The position numbers and the translations under genes are program-made. Shown here in pieces: positions 6,132 to 8,199 of a stretch of DNA of 8,199 nucleotides (the stretch's first letter is position 1; each line of letters starts with the position of its first letter). The notes below the pieces were generated by a model, which saw only the letters and a program-made list of their open reading frames with translations, was not told the origin of the DNA and did not search any database. Source of the DNA: Actinomycetota bacterium (GTDB taxonomy: Bacteria > Actinomycetota > Thermoleophilia > Gaiellales > Gaiellaceae); contig PMXT01000159.1 of assembly GCA_003170995.1 (NCBI GenBank), positions 1 through 8,199 of the forward strand. The letters run 5' to 3'.

Positions 6132-8102
6132 GTGCCATCTCGCCGGCGCCAACACGGACTCGAGCGGGTGCTCGGCTCGCCCGCCCTTTCTTCGACCGCT
6201 TACGGAGACGTCGGCTCGTCGATCTACTACGCACTCGGCGTTACCGCTGCGCTCGCGCTGGGACTGACGCCGCTCGTCTTCATCATCGCCGGCATCTTCT
6301 TCCTGACGACGTCGCTGACCTACGCCGAGGGCACCGTTCGCTACCCGGAGGCCGGCGGCTCATCGAGCTTCGCACGCCACGCCTTCAACGAGGTAGCGAG
6401 CTTCCTGGCGGCCTGGGGACAGATGCTCAACTACGTGGTCACGATCTCGATCTCGGCCTACTTCGTGCCCCACTACCTGTCGGTGTTCTGGGGGCCGCTG
6501 CGCACGCCACCCTGGGACATTGTCTTCGGCGCAGCTCTGGTCCTAACGCTCGTCGGGCTGAACGTCCTCGGCCTGCGTGAGGCCGTCAAGTTGAACGTCG
6601 TTTTGGCCGTCCTCGACTTCTCGACTCAAGTTCTGCTCGTCGCGCTCGGCAGTGTGCTCATCTTCAGGCCGCACATCCTGATCTCGAACGTTCACCTCGG
6701 CGTCGCGCCGCACTGGTCGGGCTTCCTGCTCGCGGTTCCGATTGCGATGATCGCCTACACCGGTCTGGAGACGATCTCCAACCTAGCCGAGGAAACACGC
6801 GATCCGCCACGCGACGTCCCGCGTGCCTACAACATGCTGCGTATCGCGGTCTTCGCGATCTATCTGACTCTGCCGGCGATCGCCCTAATGGCGCTGCCCG
6901 TCACGTTCAAGAACGGCCATTACCAGACACTTCTTGGTCTGCCCCCGGGGAAGGGCGGCTATGCGAGCGATCCGGTGCTAGGAATTGTCTCGGGCCTCAA
7001 GCTCCACGGCGTGTTCCATACGATCCTGCGCTATTACGTCGGTGTGCTGGCGGGGACGATCCTGATCATCGGTACCAACGCCGGCATCATGGGCTCCTCG
7101 CGGGTGAGCTACGCGATGTCGAGCTACCGGCAGATCCCCGAGTTCTTCCGGAAGCTCCATCCGCGGTTGCGTACGCCCTGGCGCTCGCTCCTCTTCTTCT
7201 CGGCGACCTTCCCGATTCTGCTCATGCTGCCGGGCATAGTGCTACACGATCGGGAAGTGAACTTCCTCGGGACGATGTACTCGTTCGGGGCGATGCTTTC
7301 GTTCGCCATCGCGAACATCTCGCTGATTGCCCTTCGCTACCGCTACCGCGACGCCGAGCTCGCCTACAAGGCGCGGCCGAATTTCCGCTTCAGGGGAGTG
7401 GACTGGCCGATCTTTGCCATCGTCGGACTTTTCGGGACCGCCGCGGCCTGGTTTTCGATCACGATTCAGGAGTCGAGCACGCGCATCGCCGGGATGAGCT
7501 GGCTGGCGGCCGGATTCGCGCTCTTCATCATCTACCGTAAGCGTGTCCTCAAGATTCCGCTGCGCCAGACGACTCACGCGCCGGCGGAGATTCTGCCCTG
7601 GCAGCTGGAGTACCGGCAGATCGTGGTGCCCGTTTTCGCCGAGGCGGACACTGCGACGGCGATGCACGTTGCCTGCGATCTGGCCACCGAGCGCCGCTCA
7701 CGCATCACGGTCGTGGCGCCGCTCGAGGTACCGCTCTCCTTCTCGATCGCCGCGCGGCTTCCCGAGGAGGAGCAGCTCGGCGATCTGCTCGACGAGGCCG
7801 AGGCGATCGCGGCCGGCTACGGCATCAGCGTCCGACCACGGCTCGTTCGCACGCGCAACGCCGCCGAGGCGATCGTCGCCGAGGCTCGGCACCACCACGC
7901 AGAGATCATCGTCTTCCCAACGAGTCGGCCGCCATTCCGACGCCAGAGCAAGCACATGCCTCTGGACGCGACCACAGAGCTCGTGCTACGCCGCGCTCCC
8001 TGCCGCGTACTGCTGGCCGTCGAGCGGAGCGAAGCCCGCAAGCCAAGCTACCCACCCGATATCGCGCATTCCGAGGTACTACACGCTATATCCGGGGCCT
8101 AG
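6132..8102 (+). CDS. APC-superfamily amino-acid permease with C-terminal UspA-like domain
   Basis: This 656-residue protein is predicted to move amino acids or related amines across the cytoplasmic membrane. TM1 carries the APC substrate-binding unwound motif as GDVGSS (25-30). The loop after TM2 has EGTVRYPEAGGSSSF (66-80). TM6 carries AYTGLETISN (208-217), followed by the typical LAEETRDPPRDVPRA loop. About 12 membrane segments can be placed by eye between residues 18 and 470, the last around 451-470. From E493 to about 635 a soluble domain follows with the alternating strand/helix pattern of universal stress proteins, including the RAPCRVLLAVE closing strand. The usual Usp ATP loop (G-x2-G-x9-G-S/T) is not visible: the region reads FPTSRPPF from 595 and DATTELV from 612. 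The domain may therefore not bind ATP in the usual way. The GTG start is chosen for its position after the promoter-like element and before TM1. Substrate unknown. Confidence 0.92.
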   Translation: MPSRRRQHGLERVLGSPALSSTAYGDVGSSIYYALGVTAALALGLTPLVFIIAGIFFLTTSLTYAEGTVRYPEAGGSSSFARHAFNEVASFLAAWGQMLNYVVTISISAYFVPHYLSVFWGPLRTPPWDIVFGAALVLTLVGLNVLGLREAVKLNVVLAVLDFSTQVLLVALGSVLIFRPHILISNVHLGVAPHWSGFLLAVPIAMIAYTGLETISNLAEETRDPPRDVPRAYNMLRIAVFAIYLTLPAIALMALPVTFKNGHYQTLLGLPPGKGGYASDPVLGIVSGLKLHGVFHTILRYYVGVLAGTILIIGTNAGIMGSSRVSYAMSSYRQIPEFFRKLHPRLRTPWRSLLFFSATFPILLMLPGIVLHDREVNFLGTMYSFGAMLSFAIANISLIALRYRYRDAELAYKARPNFRFRGVDWPIFAIVGLFGTAAAWFSITIQESSTRIAGMSWLAAGFALFIIYRKRVLKIPLRQTTHAPAEILPWQLEYRQIVVPVFAEADTATAMHVACDLATERRSRITVVAPLEVPLSFSIAARLPEEEQLGDLLDEAEAIAAGYGISVRPRLVRTRNAAEAIVAEARHHHAEIIVFPTSRPPFRRQSKHMPLDATTELVLRRAPCRVLLAVERSEARKPSYPPDIAHSEVLHAISGA

Positions 8103-8140
8103 AAAGGACGCTTGCCGGTGGTTCTATTCCGGTGAGCTAG

Positions 8141-8197
8141 GAAGCGGCTCTCGGCCCTAAGAACTTGAATCAGAATGGCGACAGAGTGCTTCTTTTT
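8141..8197 (+). terminator. Candidate intrinsic terminator after the permease gene
   Basis: GAAGCGGCTCT (8141-8151) pairs with AGAGTGCTTC (8183-8192) to give about 10 pairs with one bulged G and one G-U pair, followed directly by TTTTT at 8193-8197. The loop is long (31 nt), which weakens the call. It lies about 40 nt after the stop codon, where a terminator would be expected. Confidence 0.42.
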
Positions 8198-8199
8198 GA

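Noticed and set aside
1..8199. CRISPR arrays, tRNA or rRNA genes, and transposase genes
   Set aside because: No regularly spaced repeats, tRNA-like cloverleaf, rRNA segment or transposase motif was seen on either strand.

Overview
The window reads as a high-GC bacterial chromosome fragment. GTG starts, promoter-like elements placed close to start codons, little Shine-Dalgarno use, and an APC permease carrying a universal-stress-type tail all suggest an actinobacterial-type genome, perhaps Thermoleophilia. That placement is inference; no marker gene here fixes the taxonomy. All genes lie on the + strand.

Region 1 (1-4389) is a [NiFe]-hydrogenase maturation cluster in the order hypF (5' end outside the window), hypC, hypD, hypE. 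HypF activates carbamoyl phosphate and passes the carbamoyl group to the C-terminal cysteine of HypE. HypE dehydrates it to a thiocyanate. The HypC-HypD complex receives the cyanide and assembles the Fe(CN)2CO unit for the hydrogenase large subunit. hypF-hypC-hypD are packed tightly (6-nt gap, then a 4-nt GTGA overlap). hypE is set off by 166 nt and has its own promoter-like element. hypA, hypB, the hydrogenase subunits and the maturation protease are not in the window.

Region 2 (4390-4595) is a short, structured intergenic stretch. It holds clustered TGACAC words, a 13-bp palindrome, a second copy of the last codons of hypE (six differences from hypE, five of them silent, with its own stop), and a perfect 10-bp inverted repeat. 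It looks like the scar of a lost second hypE or of an element that used the 3' end of hypE.

Region 3 (4596-6035) encodes a secreted or surface protein with a PQQ-enzyme-like beta-propeller and an N-terminal signal peptide; its function is unknown. A weak hairpin follows it.

Region 4 (6132-8102) encodes an APC-superfamily amino-acid permease fused to a C-terminal UspA-like domain whose usual glycine-rich ATP loop is not visible. Its upstream promoter-like element matches the one before hypE at 24 of 29 positions. A hairpin plus T-run after the gene is a candidate terminator.

Nothing here amounts to a wholly new system. The most informative signals are the duplicated hypE tail with its surrounding repeats, and the near-identical promoter-like element in front of hypE and the permease.
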